This document shows positions 1-5,796 of a DNA stretch of 7,722 nt, one piece after another. The stretch is taken from the NCBI GenBank assembly GCA_003218615.1, contig QHOD01000073.1:1-7722 (forward strand), given 5' to 3'. A program made the position numbers and the translations under genes. Under the pieces are notes generated by a model. That model saw nothing but the letters and a program-made list of their open reading frames with translations, was not told the DNA's origin and did not search any database. The DNA is from Verrucomicrobiota bacterium. GTDB taxonomy: Bacteria > Verrucomicrobiota > Verrucomicrobiia > Chthoniobacterales > UBA10450. Each line of letters starts with the position of its first letter. The stretch's first letter is position 1.

Positions 1-460
1 CAGCAATATTTCGGACATCCCATGGCGCGAGGAACTGGCCTTTTTTCACATTGATTGCGCGACCTGTTTCCGCGGCGGCGCGGAGCAAATCGGTTTGCCG
101 ACAAAGAAATGCCGGGATTTGTAACATGTCGATCTTTTCGCCAGCAATCTTCGCTTCAGCCGGAGAATGAACGTCGGTTGTGACCGGGATTTTCAAGTCG
201 TGCCTGATGAGGGAAAGAATCTCGCATCCATCTCGCACGCCAATTCCGCGAAAGGACCGCACCGAAGTCCGGTTCGCCTTGTCGTAGGAAGCTTTAAAAA
301 TAAAATCGACATCTTCCGCCGCGCAGATTTCCGCTATTCTTTTTGCCATGCGCCAAACAAATTTCTCCGACTCAATCACGCACGGCCCGAGAATAAACGC
401 TGGGCGTTTCCCACCGATGGCGACTTTGCCAACGTGCAATGGCTTCGGTTTTACAGTCAT
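1..460 (-). CDS. kdsA: 3-deoxy-8-phosphooctulonate synthase (KdsA), N-terminal part, cut by left window edge
   Basis: KdsA condenses phosphoenolpyruvate with arabinose 5-phosphate to give Kdo 8-phosphate, the cytosolic first committed step towards the Kdo of the lipopolysaccharide inner core. My reverse-strand translation gives about 153 residues beginning MTVKPKPLHVGKVAIGG. It carries the family blocks FILGPCVIES (about 22-31), FKASYDKANRTS (about 55-66), TTDVHSPAEA, DMLQIPAFLCRQTDLL and NVKKGQFLAPWDVRNI. The family is usually about 280 residues, so roughly the C-terminal half lies outside the window. The start is firm: an in-frame TAA (464-466) lies 6 bases upstream of the ATG at 458-460, so no upstream extension is possible. 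No clear Shine-Dalgarno sequence is visible. A palindromic repeat begins only 14 bases upstream and separates it from the membrane-protein gene. Identity is nearly certain. Confidence 0.96.
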   Translation of the reverse strand, partial: MTVKPKPLHVGKVAIGGKRPAFILGPCVIESEKFVWRMAKRIAEICAAEDVDFIFKASYDKANRTSVRSFRGIGVRDGCEILSLIRHDLKIPVTTDVHSPAEAKIAGEKIDMLQIPAFLCRQTDLLRAAAETGRAINVKKGQFLAPWDVRNIA

Positions 461-474
461 AACTTACTCAGCAT

Positions 475-588
475 GTCATCCCGAGCCGCGGAGGCAGCGA
501 GGGACCTCGCAATTGCGCGAAACATTACGCAAATTAGCTAGTGTGACCAATCATCGAGTGAGAGGTTCCTCGCTTCGCTCGGAATGAC
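475..588. repeat. Intergenic element with imperfect inverted ends (MITE- or REP-like)
   Basis: The left arm (475-508) and right arm (562-588) are inverted copies of one sequence. GTCATCCCGAGC at 475-486 matches the reverse complement of 577-588 at 11 of 12 positions. GCGAGGGACCTC at 497-508 matches the reverse complement of 562-573 at 11 of 12. Between these blocks the left arm has 10 bases and the right arm only 3. The central 53 bases are unpaired and code for nothing recognisable. The element fills nearly the whole gap between the end of the membrane-protein gene (stop 596-598) and the kdsA start. The outline GTCATTCCGAGCGAAGCGAGG resembles dispersed palindromic repeats I recall from several bacterial phyla. 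Copy number cannot be judged from this window. Confidence 0.75.
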
Positions 589-595
589 CCCGCTT

Positions 596-1309
596 TTATT
601 GAATGGTCGGTCGGTTGTGCCGCACGAGATCGACAATTGCAAACGGCGCATACAGGCCCAGGAAAAACAGCAACGCCACTCCGTGCATCTCCAGCAGGTA
701 AAGCGGACGCAAATCAGAGAGAAAACTCAAAATGGAAAACGCTTCCGGCTTGTGCAGCAGAAATCCGTAGTTAAAACCCGTTAGCTCGTCGGCAACGAGG
801 GTGACCACAAAATAAAACTCCGACCATAGAAACACGCGCACGATCGACATGGGGTATGGCCGGTATCGCCGCGTCAGCATCAGGAAAACCACGCCGATGA
901 TAATACCGCAATGCGAAGTAAAAAAGCTGATGAACCGCCAATCTGGAAAACCAAAGCGCAAGTTGGGCGTGAGCACGGCCTGCAGCGTGCCGCCAATCCC
1001 CCAAAAATACGCCACCTCGAACCAGCGCTGATTTCCCGTCCACATCGCTACGATGACGACGACCATTCCCCAGTCGCAGAGTTGGAGTGGCAGCATTTGT
1101 TGCCAGGTCACGATGCCGTGACTGCGCACGAAAATTAAGTAGGCGACATAGTTCAACACGAGCACTGTCGAGAGAACAGCGACAATCACCCGTTCCACAC
1201 GCGGCGATTTCGCGCGCCACACGAGCGCGGCAAGCGCAAACGGGAGGGCGATTGTAAGAAAAATCACCGTGAGGTGCGGCGGGCCGTATGGCTGAAACGG
1301 ATGTTCCAT
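596..1309 (-). CDS. YwaF/TIGR02206-type integral membrane protein (TMEM164-like)
   Basis: This 237-residue protein is very hydrophobic, with about six or seven likely membrane segments (around residues 12-31, 39-61, 80-90, 98-115, 127-146, 155-178 and 203-226) and a basic C-terminus. The blocks WQQMLPLQLCDWG (69-81), YFWGIGGTLQAVLTPNL (101-117) and FFTSHCGIIIG (129-139) fit the TIGR02206/YwaF family, which is related to eukaryotic TMEM164. C78 in the LQLC block and H133 in the SHCG block are the likeliest functional residues. TMEM164 is reported as a cysteine-dependent acyltransferase in ether-phospholipid metabolism. The function of the bacterial members is not established, and transferring that activity is inference. 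The ATG at 1307-1309 lacks a clear ribosome site but fits the family's N-terminus. It sits between the stress-protein gene and kdsA on the same strand. Family assignment is good; function is unknown. Confidence 0.82.
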   Translation of the reverse strand: MEHPFQPYGPPHLTVIFLTIALPFALAALVWRAKSPRVERVIVAVLSTVLVLNYVAYLIFVRSHGIVTWQQMLPLQLCDWGMVVVIVAMWTGNQRWFEVAYFWGIGGTLQAVLTPNLRFGFPDWRFISFFTSHCGIIIGVVFLMLTRRYRPYPMSIVRVFLWSEFYFVVTLVADELTGFNYGFLLHKPEAFSILSFLSDLRPLYLLEMHGVALLFFLGLYAPFAIVDLVRHNRPTIQ

Positions 1310-1324
1310 TGCAAGGTTGACAAT

Positions 1325-1378
1325 GGTAGGGACATCGCGCTGTGATGTCCATGGACAGCGCAGCGCGCCGTCCCTACC
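1325..1378. repeat. 54-bp near-perfect palindrome overlapping a stop codon
   Basis: The sequence from GGTAGGGAC (1325-1333) to GTCCCTACC (1370-1378) reads nearly the same on both strands about a CCATGG centre (1349-1354). The two 27-base halves match at 23 positions. Each half is itself a smaller inverted repeat: GGACATC...GATGTCC on the left, and an imperfect GGACAGCGC...GCGCCGTCC on the right. DNA or RNA could therefore fold either as one long stem or as two adjacent hairpins. The right end covers the TAG stop (1374-1376) and part of the last codon of the stress-protein gene. In that transcript it could act as a 3'-end stabiliser or attenuator, but there is no T-run for a classic intrinsic terminator. 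It looks like a REP-type dispersed repeat; copy number is unknown. Confidence 0.85.
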
Positions 1379-2201
1379 TAATCACCCAGAGATTGCAGGG
1401 AATAACATCGGTGACCCAGGCGATGTTGCTCGGCAGCCGGTGAATCGCACCGGCGTCTTTCTGCATCGGCACTACGAGCAAGTCTGCTTTCACCGATTGA
1501 ACAAAATCCGAGGCCGCCAAACCAGTGTTCCCGCGGATGCAGCGCGTCTCGATTGGGACCTCAGTCGCGCCGGCTGACAAAACGAATCTTTCCAGCGCGT
1601 CTTCTTCCTCATCCTTTGTCTGAGGTTTTTCACCCTCGCCCGCATCCGCGCGAATCGCCGCGCGCGCCTGGTCAAACGTCGTGATAATGCGAATAACATA
1701 AAGCCGTTCGCACGATTCCGCTGAGGCGAGCGGCAGCGTTTTTTTCAAAGCCTGCAATCCATGCTCGGAATAATCCGCAACAACGACGATTCGGCGCAGC
1801 GGTTCAGGCTTCGTGTCCGGTCTGGTGAAGAGCATCACCGAGCAAGCGGCTTCTCGCACGAGCCGGCGTGCAACATTGCCAAGAAATGGATGCAACACAG
1901 CCTCCTTTTCGAGCGCGCCCGCGACAACCATGTCGATCTTATTTTGGGCGAGCACGTGGAGAATGGCTTTCGCTGGGTCGCCTTCTTCGTAATGAATCTG
2001 TGAATTGGCCGGAAGCTGCAGTTGCGCGAGAGCATCCGTAAACTTTTTCGTCGTTTCCTCATTGCGCTGACCAACATAAATCAGACGAAGATCGGCGGAA
2101 AACCTGTCCCGAATTCGCTTCGCTTCCGCAAGCACCTGCTTAAACCGGGGCGAGAACGTGATCGCGACGGCGATTGCTTTGTACGGCGAGGGATTCAACA
2201 T
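1374..2201 (-). CDS. Tandem-domain universal stress protein (UspA family)
   Basis: This 275-residue soluble protein has two Usp folds. Domain 1 (about 8-127) opens with the strand AIAVAITFS, continues with LRLIYVG (39-44) and IDMVVAGALEKE, and ends in a partly kept nucleotide-binding segment, GNVARRLVREAACSVML (108-124). Domain 2 (about 137-275) has RIVVVADYSEHGLQAL (137-152), ERLYVIRII and ADLLVVPMQ. Its C-terminal segment PSNIAWVTDVIPCNLWVIR lacks the glycine pattern of ATP-binding Usp proteins. By family knowledge such proteins accumulate under stress or starvation and act through nucleotide or partner binding; a specific role cannot be read here. An acidic, charged linker (about 186-204) interrupts domain 2. 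The ATG at 2199-2201 gives a natural N-terminus. The gene diverges from coaD, and its stop codon lies inside a 54-bp palindrome. Confidence 0.85.
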   Translation of the reverse strand: MLNPSPYKAIAVAITFSPRFKQVLAEAKRIRDRFSADLRLIYVGQRNEETTKKFTDALAQLQLPANSQIHYEEGDPAKAILHVLAQNKIDMVVAGALEKEAVLHPFLGNVARRLVREAACSVMLFTRPDTKPEPLRRIVVVADYSEHGLQALKKTLPLASAESCERLYVIRIITTFDQARAAIRADAGEGEKPQTKDEEEDALERFVLSAGATEVPIETRCIRGNTGLAASDFVQSVKADLLVVPMQKDAGAIHRLPSNIAWVTDVIPCNLWVIR

Positions 2202-2215
2202 GACGCGAAATCAAT

Positions 2216-2230
2216 GTCGCGTTTCGCGAC
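2216..2230. promoter_or_regulatory. Short perfect hairpin or operator-like palindrome upstream of the stress-protein gene
   Basis: GTCGCG-TTT-CGCGAC is a perfect inverted repeat with 6-base arms and a 3-base centre, starting 14 bases upstream of the universal stress protein ATG (2201). A related ACGCGAAA (2203-2210) lies between it and the start codon. It could be a leader hairpin affecting translation, a protein-binding site or chance. No protein is suggested by the sequence, and no convincing -35/-10 pair was found nearby. Confidence 0.35.
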
Positions 2231-2262
2231 CATTGGGCAACTCCAGCACGAAAATGGCGAAA

Positions 2263-2381
2263 CCCGAATGACGAAGCTCGAAGGAATAACGAATGACTAA
2301 ATGACGAACGATGCGCCTCCGCGCCTGAGTCATTCGGGCTTTGTGCTTCTTTCGTCATTCGTCATTCGTGCTTCGTCATTC
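2263..2381. repeat. Palindromic intergenic element rich in GAATGAC/GTCATTC words
   Basis: CCCGAATGAC (2263-2272) is exactly complementary to GTCATTCGGG (2329-2338). GAATGACGAAGC (2267-2278) is exactly complementary to GCTTCGTCATTC (2370-2381). The same left arm can therefore pair with either of two right partners, because the right side contains tandem copies of the word GTCATTCGT (about 2353-2381). The left side holds matching variants, GAATGACTAAATGACGAA (2291-2308). The element fills most of the divergent region between the stress-protein gene and coaD and shows no coding signal. It looks like a dispersed palindromic repeat, possibly with one copy nested or rearranged in another. Confidence 0.7.
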
Positions 2382-2427
2382 TCTTCATTCCGCTTTTCAT
2401 TTTCGAATTCCTCTGCGAATTTCGCGC

Positions 2428-2907
2428 ATGAGTCGCGCGATTTATCCGGGCAGCTTTGATCCTGTAACGAACGGTCACCTCGATGTCATCGAGCGTGCGC
2501 GGAAATTATTCGATGAGGTCATTGTGGCTGTGGCGCATAACGACGAAAAGGAGGCGCTCTTTACGTTGCAGGAACGGCTCGACTTGCTTCAGGAAACGGT
2601 GGGCAAGATCGACAACGTTCGTATCGCGCAATTCGAAGGATTGCTGGTCGAATTCGCCATGGAGCAGAAAGCCCGCGCCGTCATTCGCGGGCTGCGCGCC
2701 GTTTCCGATTTTGAATTTGAATTTCAAATGGCGTTGATGAATCGCAAACTCGAGACCGGCGTCGAAACGATTTTCCTGATGCCGAAGGAAGAATACACCT
2801 ATCTCAGCTCGCGGATCATCAAAGAAATTGCGCGCCTCGGCGGTGATATCTCCGGCTTTGTTCCAGCTTGCGTGGCCAAAGCGCTGAGGAGGAAATTCAA
2901 TCCATAA
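2428..2907 (+). CDS. coaD: Pantetheine-phosphate adenylyltransferase (CoaD)
   Basis: CoaD transfers AMP from ATP to 4'-phosphopantetheine, giving dephospho-CoA, the penultimate step of coenzyme A synthesis in the cytosol. The 159-residue product equals the usual family length. It shows the nucleotidyltransferase signature YPGSFDPVTNGHLDVI (6-21, with TNGH at 14-17), the substrate-contact lysine in NDEKEALF (38-45), RGLRAVSDFEFEFQM (88-101) and the second ATP motif YLSSRIIKEIA (125-135). The ATG at 2428-2430 is chosen because MSRAIYPGS matches the family's N-terminus. The reading frame stays open for 29 codons upstream, but that part is translated repeat DNA. No Shine-Dalgarno sequence is evident. 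It is the first plus-strand gene, 20 bases after a short spacer leads into yceD, so it probably heads the ribosome/fatty-acid cluster and supplies CoA for acyl carrier protein and FabH substrates. Confidence 0.97.
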   Translation: MSRAIYPGSFDPVTNGHLDVIERARKLFDEVIVAVAHNDEKEALFTLQERLDLLQETVGKIDNVRIAQFEGLLVEFAMEQKARAVIRGLRAVSDFEFEFQMALMNRKLETGVETIFLMPKEEYTYLSSRIIKEIARLGGDISGFVPACVAKALRRKFNP

Positions 2908-2912
2908 ACTCC

Positions 2913-2918
2913 GAAAGG
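2913..2918 (+). promoter_or_regulatory. Probable ribosome binding site for the yceD GTG start
   Basis: GAAAGG lies 8 bases before the GTG at 2927. It is the clearest Shine-Dalgarno-like sequence in the window and supports the non-ATG start of the DUF177 gene. Confidence 0.5.
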
Positions 2919-2926
2919 TTTCGCGA

Positions 2927-3376
2927 GTGAAAGTTCATCTGAAACAAATTCCAACCGAAGGCCTGCATCTCGAAGGGGACGAAGAATGTCCGATTCCGGA
3001 ACTGGAAGGAGAGGGAATTCGTTGCGCTGGCCCGTTGCATTACAATATCGATCTTGGTGTTGCGGGCGGTGCGCTGTGGGCGAGTGGATCGCTCTCGCAG
3101 CCGGTGGAGCTGCGTTGCGTTTCGTGTTTGGAGAAATTTGTGCACGTGGTTCAAGTCCCGGCTTTTGCATTGCATACGGAGCTACGCGGGCCCGAGACTG
3201 TCGATCTGACGCCATTCATTCGCGAGGATCTCTTGCTTAATCTGCCGGCGCACCCGCATTGCGATCGAGACGCCGGTCAAATTTGTACACCGAAGCAAAT
3301 CGAAACCAAAGAGCAGCAGACGAAGCGTAAATCAGATTGGAGCGCGCTGGATAAACTGAAGATCGAGAAACGTTAA
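2927..3376 (+). CDS. yceD: DUF177/YceD family protein, 23S rRNA accumulation factor
   Basis: This 149-residue protein matches the DUF177 (YceD) pattern. It has an N-terminal beta-rich part with a long strand pair (IDLGVAGGALWASGSLSQPV, 41-60), a Cys pair in LRCVSCLEKF (62-71), the acidic TVDLTPFIREDLLLNLPAHP (91-110) and a second Cys pair, HC-x7-C (C112 and C120). The tail ends DWSALDKLK, as in relatives. In Escherichia coli YceD is linked to accumulation of 23S rRNA, and the gene is almost always directly before rpmF; that order holds here. The four cysteines suggest a zinc site, which is inference. Translation starts with GTG, supported by GAAAGG 8 bases upstream. It follows coaD by 19 bases and is probably co-transcribed with it. 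Confidence 0.9.
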   Translation: MKVHLKQIPTEGLHLEGDEECPIPELEGEGIRCAGPLHYNIDLGVAGGALWASGSLSQPVELRCVSCLEKFVHVVQVPAFALHTELRGPETVDLTPFIREDLLLNLPAHPHCDRDAGQICTPKQIETKEQQTKRKSDWSALDKLKIEKR

Positions 3377-3449
3377 ATCGTTGCATCGGACCGCGAATCT
3401 CGAATCACGTTTGTCTTTTTCACACGTTGTGCTTCCGTGAACGCCTGCC

Positions 3450-3632
3450 ATGGGAGTCCCGAAACGCAAAACTTCGAAGATGCGCTTGCGCACGCGCAAA
3501 GCGGCAAACCGCTGGCGTGCGCGGGGGCTCAGCAAATGTCCGCAATGCGGGAGCGCTATTCCCTCGCATATTGCGTGTCCATCGTGCGGTTACTACCGCG
3601 GACGACAGGTGTTAACGCTCGAGGGCAAATAG
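3450..3632 (+). CDS. rpmF: 50S ribosomal protein L32
   Basis: This small basic protein (60 residues) is part of the large ribosomal subunit. The N-terminus MGVPKRKTSKMRLRTRKA is the L32 signature. It is followed by a complete zinc ribbon, CPQC (30-33) and CPSC (43-46), and then the conserved GYYRGRQV. All four cysteines are present, so this is the zinc-binding form rather than the Cys-less paralogue some bacteria use under zinc shortage. It lies 73 bases after yceD. The C-terminal LTLEGK extends slightly past the usual GREVI-type ending, and the stop is followed at once by a palindromic repeat. No ribosome site is evident; the start is fixed by family similarity. Confidence 0.96.
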   Translation: MGVPKRKTSKMRLRTRKAANRWRARGLSKCPQCGSAIPSHIACPSCGYYRGRQVLTLEGK

Positions 3633-3633
3633 C

Positions 3634-3714
3634 TGTAGCCCTCGCCCTCTCGGCCACCTAACGCTCGGATCTTAAATACCTCAGCGCCGGGCTTCACAGA
3701 GGGAAGCGGCTACA
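3634..3714. repeat. Imperfect inverted repeat between rpmF and plsX
   Basis: The left arm TGTAGCCCTCGCCCTCT (3634-3650) and right arm AGAGGGAAGCGGCTACA (3698-3714) pair at 13 of 17 positions, with TGTAGCC/GGCTACA and CCCTCT/AGAGGG perfectly complementary. The 47-base centre contains CTTAAATACC but no gene. The element starts 2 bases after the rpmF stop codon, so the rpmF transcript could end in or be stabilised by this fold. There is no T-run after the right arm beyond TTTT (3715-3718 region), so intrinsic termination is only weakly supported. The outline resembles the other palindromic intergenic elements here, but the sequence is a different family. Confidence 0.6.
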
Positions 3715-3760
3715 TTTTCGCTTTGCAATTCGCAGTTTTAGTTCGCAAGTTTCGCAACTG

Positions 3761-4792
3761 ATGAAGATCGCCCTGGATGCGATGGGCGGCGATTTTGGGC
3801 CGCCTAATCTCGTGGCCGGCGCCGTGATGGCGCTGCAGGAATACCCGCACATCAACAAACTGTATCTGGTCGGGGATTCCGCCAAAATTGGAAGCGAATT
3901 GAAGAAACACGAATGCAACGATTCGCGAATCGACATCGTTCATTCAACACAAGTGGTGGAGATGAGTGATACTGCCTGGTCAGCCGTGCGCCGGAAAAAA
4001 GATTCATCGGTGAGCCGTGCAGTCGATCTCGTGAAGCGGGGCCAAGCAGATGCAATCGTGAGCGCGGGTCACACCGGCGCGTCCGTCGCAGCCAGCATGA
4101 TCAAGCTTCGCACTTTGCCGGGAATAGACCGGCCGGGCATCGCGGCGGTGCTTCCTACCGAATTTAACGTCTTTGTTTTGATTGACGCGGGCGCAAACAT
4201 CGATGCTCGCCCGGAACAGCTTCTTCAATATGCGTTCATGGGCACGGTTTATTCGCGCCATGTACTCGGCTACAAAAATCCGACCGTCGGCCTGGTGTCG
4301 CTCGGCGAGGAAGACGTAAAAGGCAATGAGATGACCAAGGAAGTCTTCAAAATGCTGAAGAAGAGTTCGCTCAACTTTGCCGGCAACATCGAGGGCCGCC
4401 ATCTTTTCGAAGATCCAGTCGAAGTCGTAGTGTGCGACGGTTTTGTCGGCAATGTGATTTTGAAAACGTGCGAATCGATCTCGGTGGCGATTTTCCAGTG
4501 GCTAAAGCATGAACTAATGCGCACCAGGATGCGGAAAGTTGGCGCTTTTCTCGCTCGGAATGCGTTCGATACCATCAAGGGAAAAACAAACTACGAGGAG
4601 TACGGCGGCAGCCCGCTTCTCGGCGTCAACGGCATCTGCATCATTGCGCATGGCGCCAGCACGCCACTCGCCATCAAGAATGCGCTCCGGGTCGCGGCAG
4701 AGTCGATTGAACAGCAGGTGAACCCGCATATTGTCGACGAGATTCGCCGATATAATGAAACGACCGCTTCGTTCGAGCCCGCGCTCCGCTAA
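3761..4792 (+). CDS. plsX: Phosphate acyltransferase (PlsX)
   Basis: PlsX converts acyl-ACP and phosphate into acyl-phosphate, the acyl donor for PlsY in glycerol-3-phosphate acylation. It thus links fatty-acid synthesis to phospholipid synthesis at the membrane surface. The 343-residue product has the normal family length and its landmarks: IALDAMGGDFGPP (3-15), SAGHTGASVA (101-110), RPGIAAVLPT (124-133), IDAGAN (141-146), GLVSLGEED (177-185), VVCDGFVGNVILK (223-235) and NYEEYGGSPLLGVNG (277-291). The ATG at 3761 matches the family's N-terminus exactly. No Shine-Dalgarno sequence is visible; the leader instead has four TTCGC words (from 3717 to 3755). The 3' end overlaps fabH by 38 bases, as expected for translational coupling in this cluster. 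Confidence 0.97.
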   Translation: MKIALDAMGGDFGPPNLVAGAVMALQEYPHINKLYLVGDSAKIGSELKKHECNDSRIDIVHSTQVVEMSDTAWSAVRRKKDSSVSRAVDLVKRGQADAIVSAGHTGASVAASMIKLRTLPGIDRPGIAAVLPTEFNVFVLIDAGANIDARPEQLLQYAFMGTVYSRHVLGYKNPTVGLVSLGEEDVKGNEMTKEVFKMLKKSSLNFAGNIEGRHLFEDPVEVVVCDGFVGNVILKTCESISVAIFQWLKHELMRTRMRKVGAFLARNAFDTIKGKTNYEEYGGSPLLGVNGICIIAHGASTPLAIKNALRVAAESIEQQVNPHIVDEIRRYNETTASFEPALR

Positions 4793-5777
4793 ACCGCTGC
4801 GCACGGTCTCAATCATCGGCACGGGCAGCTATCTGCCCAAGAAAATTCTGACCAACGCAGATCTCTCGCGCATGGTTCATACCAGCGACGACTGGATCAT
4901 TACTCGCACCGGCATTAAGGAACGCCGTATTGCCGCGAAGGATGAAAACACCAGCGACATGGCCGCCGAGGCGGCACTGAAGGCGATCGAACAAGCAAAG
5001 ATTTCGCCCAAGGATATCAATCTCATTCTCGTAGCAACGGCCACTCCCGACATGCTCTTTCCCGCGACGGCCTGTTTTGTTCAGAAAAAGATCGGTGCAA
5101 TCAACGCTGCGTGTCTCGATATTTCGGCAGCCTGCGCTGGCTTTCTTTTCGGTCTGGAGATCGCGCAGCAGTTCATTACCTCACACACGCACGACACTGT
5201 CCTTGTCATCGGGGCTGAGAAATTGACGTCGATCACTAACTGGACCGACCGCAACACTTGCGTGCTTTTCGGCGATGGTGCGGGCGCGGCTATTTTAAGG
5301 CATCGGGGCAGTGCTCACGGCGTAATCAGCACGCACATTGGCAGCGATGGCCGGTACAGCGATATTTTATTTATGCCGGGCGGCGGTTCGCGCTGCCCGA
5401 TCACGCGCGATAATGTCGATCTGAATTTGGCCACGATTCACATGACCGGGAAGGAAGTTTACAAACAGGCGGTGACCGCGATGCTCAACGCGGCAAAAAA
5501 AGCCCTCGAACAAGCCGGACTCTCCATTGAAGACATCGCCTGTGTCATTCCACACCAGGCGAACGTGCGCATTATCGAAGCAATCGCCGATCGTCTCCGT
5601 ATTCCACTCGACAGATTTTATGTAAACCTGGACCGCTATGGAAACACCTCTGCTGCTGCCGTGGCAATCGCTCTCGATGAAGCCAATCGCAGCGGGCGCA
5701 TCAAGCCGGGCGATTATATTTTGATGGTCGTATTCGGCGGAGGGTTAACGTGGGCGAGCACAATCATCGAATGGTAA
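4755..5777 (+). CDS. fabH: 3-oxoacyl-[acyl-carrier-protein] synthase III (FabH)
   Basis: FabH condenses acetyl-CoA (or another short acyl-CoA) with malonyl-ACP to start type II fatty-acid synthesis. The thiolase-fold protein of 340 residues has the complete triad: C127 in DISAACAGF, H267 in IPHQANVRI and N297 in RYGNTSAAA. Also present are IGTGSYLPKK (21-30), TGIKERRIA (52-60) and LFGDGAGAAIL (171-181). It begins inside plsX. The ATG at 4755 is the best start, since no ATG, GTG or TTG occurs between it and the conserved core. A TTG at 4731 would add 8 residues without similarity. Either way there is a basic N-terminal extension of about 16 residues relative to E. coli FabH. The overlap of 38 bases suggests coupled translation with plsX. 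Confidence 0.97.
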   Translation: MKRPLRSSPRSAKPLRTVSIIGTGSYLPKKILTNADLSRMVHTSDDWIITRTGIKERRIAAKDENTSDMAAEAALKAIEQAKISPKDINLILVATATPDMLFPATACFVQKKIGAINAACLDISAACAGFLFGLEIAQQFITSHTHDTVLVIGAEKLTSITNWTDRNTCVLFGDGAGAAILRHRGSAHGVISTHIGSDGRYSDILFMPGGGSRCPITRDNVDLNLATIHMTGKEVYKQAVTAMLNAAKKALEQAGLSIEDIACVIPHQANVRIIEAIADRLRIPLDRFYVNLDRYGNTSAAAVAIALDEANRSGRIKPGDYILMVVFGGGLTWASTIIEW

Positions 5778-5796
5778 TGGCGTCGATTTTTGCAGG

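Noticed and set aside
167..541. 124-residue plus-strand reading frame at the left end
   Set aside because: It lies opposite kdsA, whose conserved blocks are unambiguous on the minus strand, and runs into the repeat element.
771..1352. Arg/Ala-rich 193-residue minus-strand reading frame
   Set aside because: It shadows the membrane-protein gene in another frame, has low-complexity composition and no recognisable motif.
2353..2381. Short GTCATTCGT iterations considered as a CRISPR or tandem-repeat array
   Set aside because: The units are about 9 bases with no regular unique spacers and no cas genes; the pattern is better explained as part of a palindromic element.
2341..2427. Upstream in-frame extension of coaD (29 extra codons)
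   Set aside because: The extension translates the GTCATTC-rich repeat, has no family similarity, and the ATG at 2428 gives the standard CoaD N-terminus and length.
4004..4402. 132-residue minus-strand reading frame opposite plsX
   Set aside because: It is antisense to intact plsX and has no recognisable domain.
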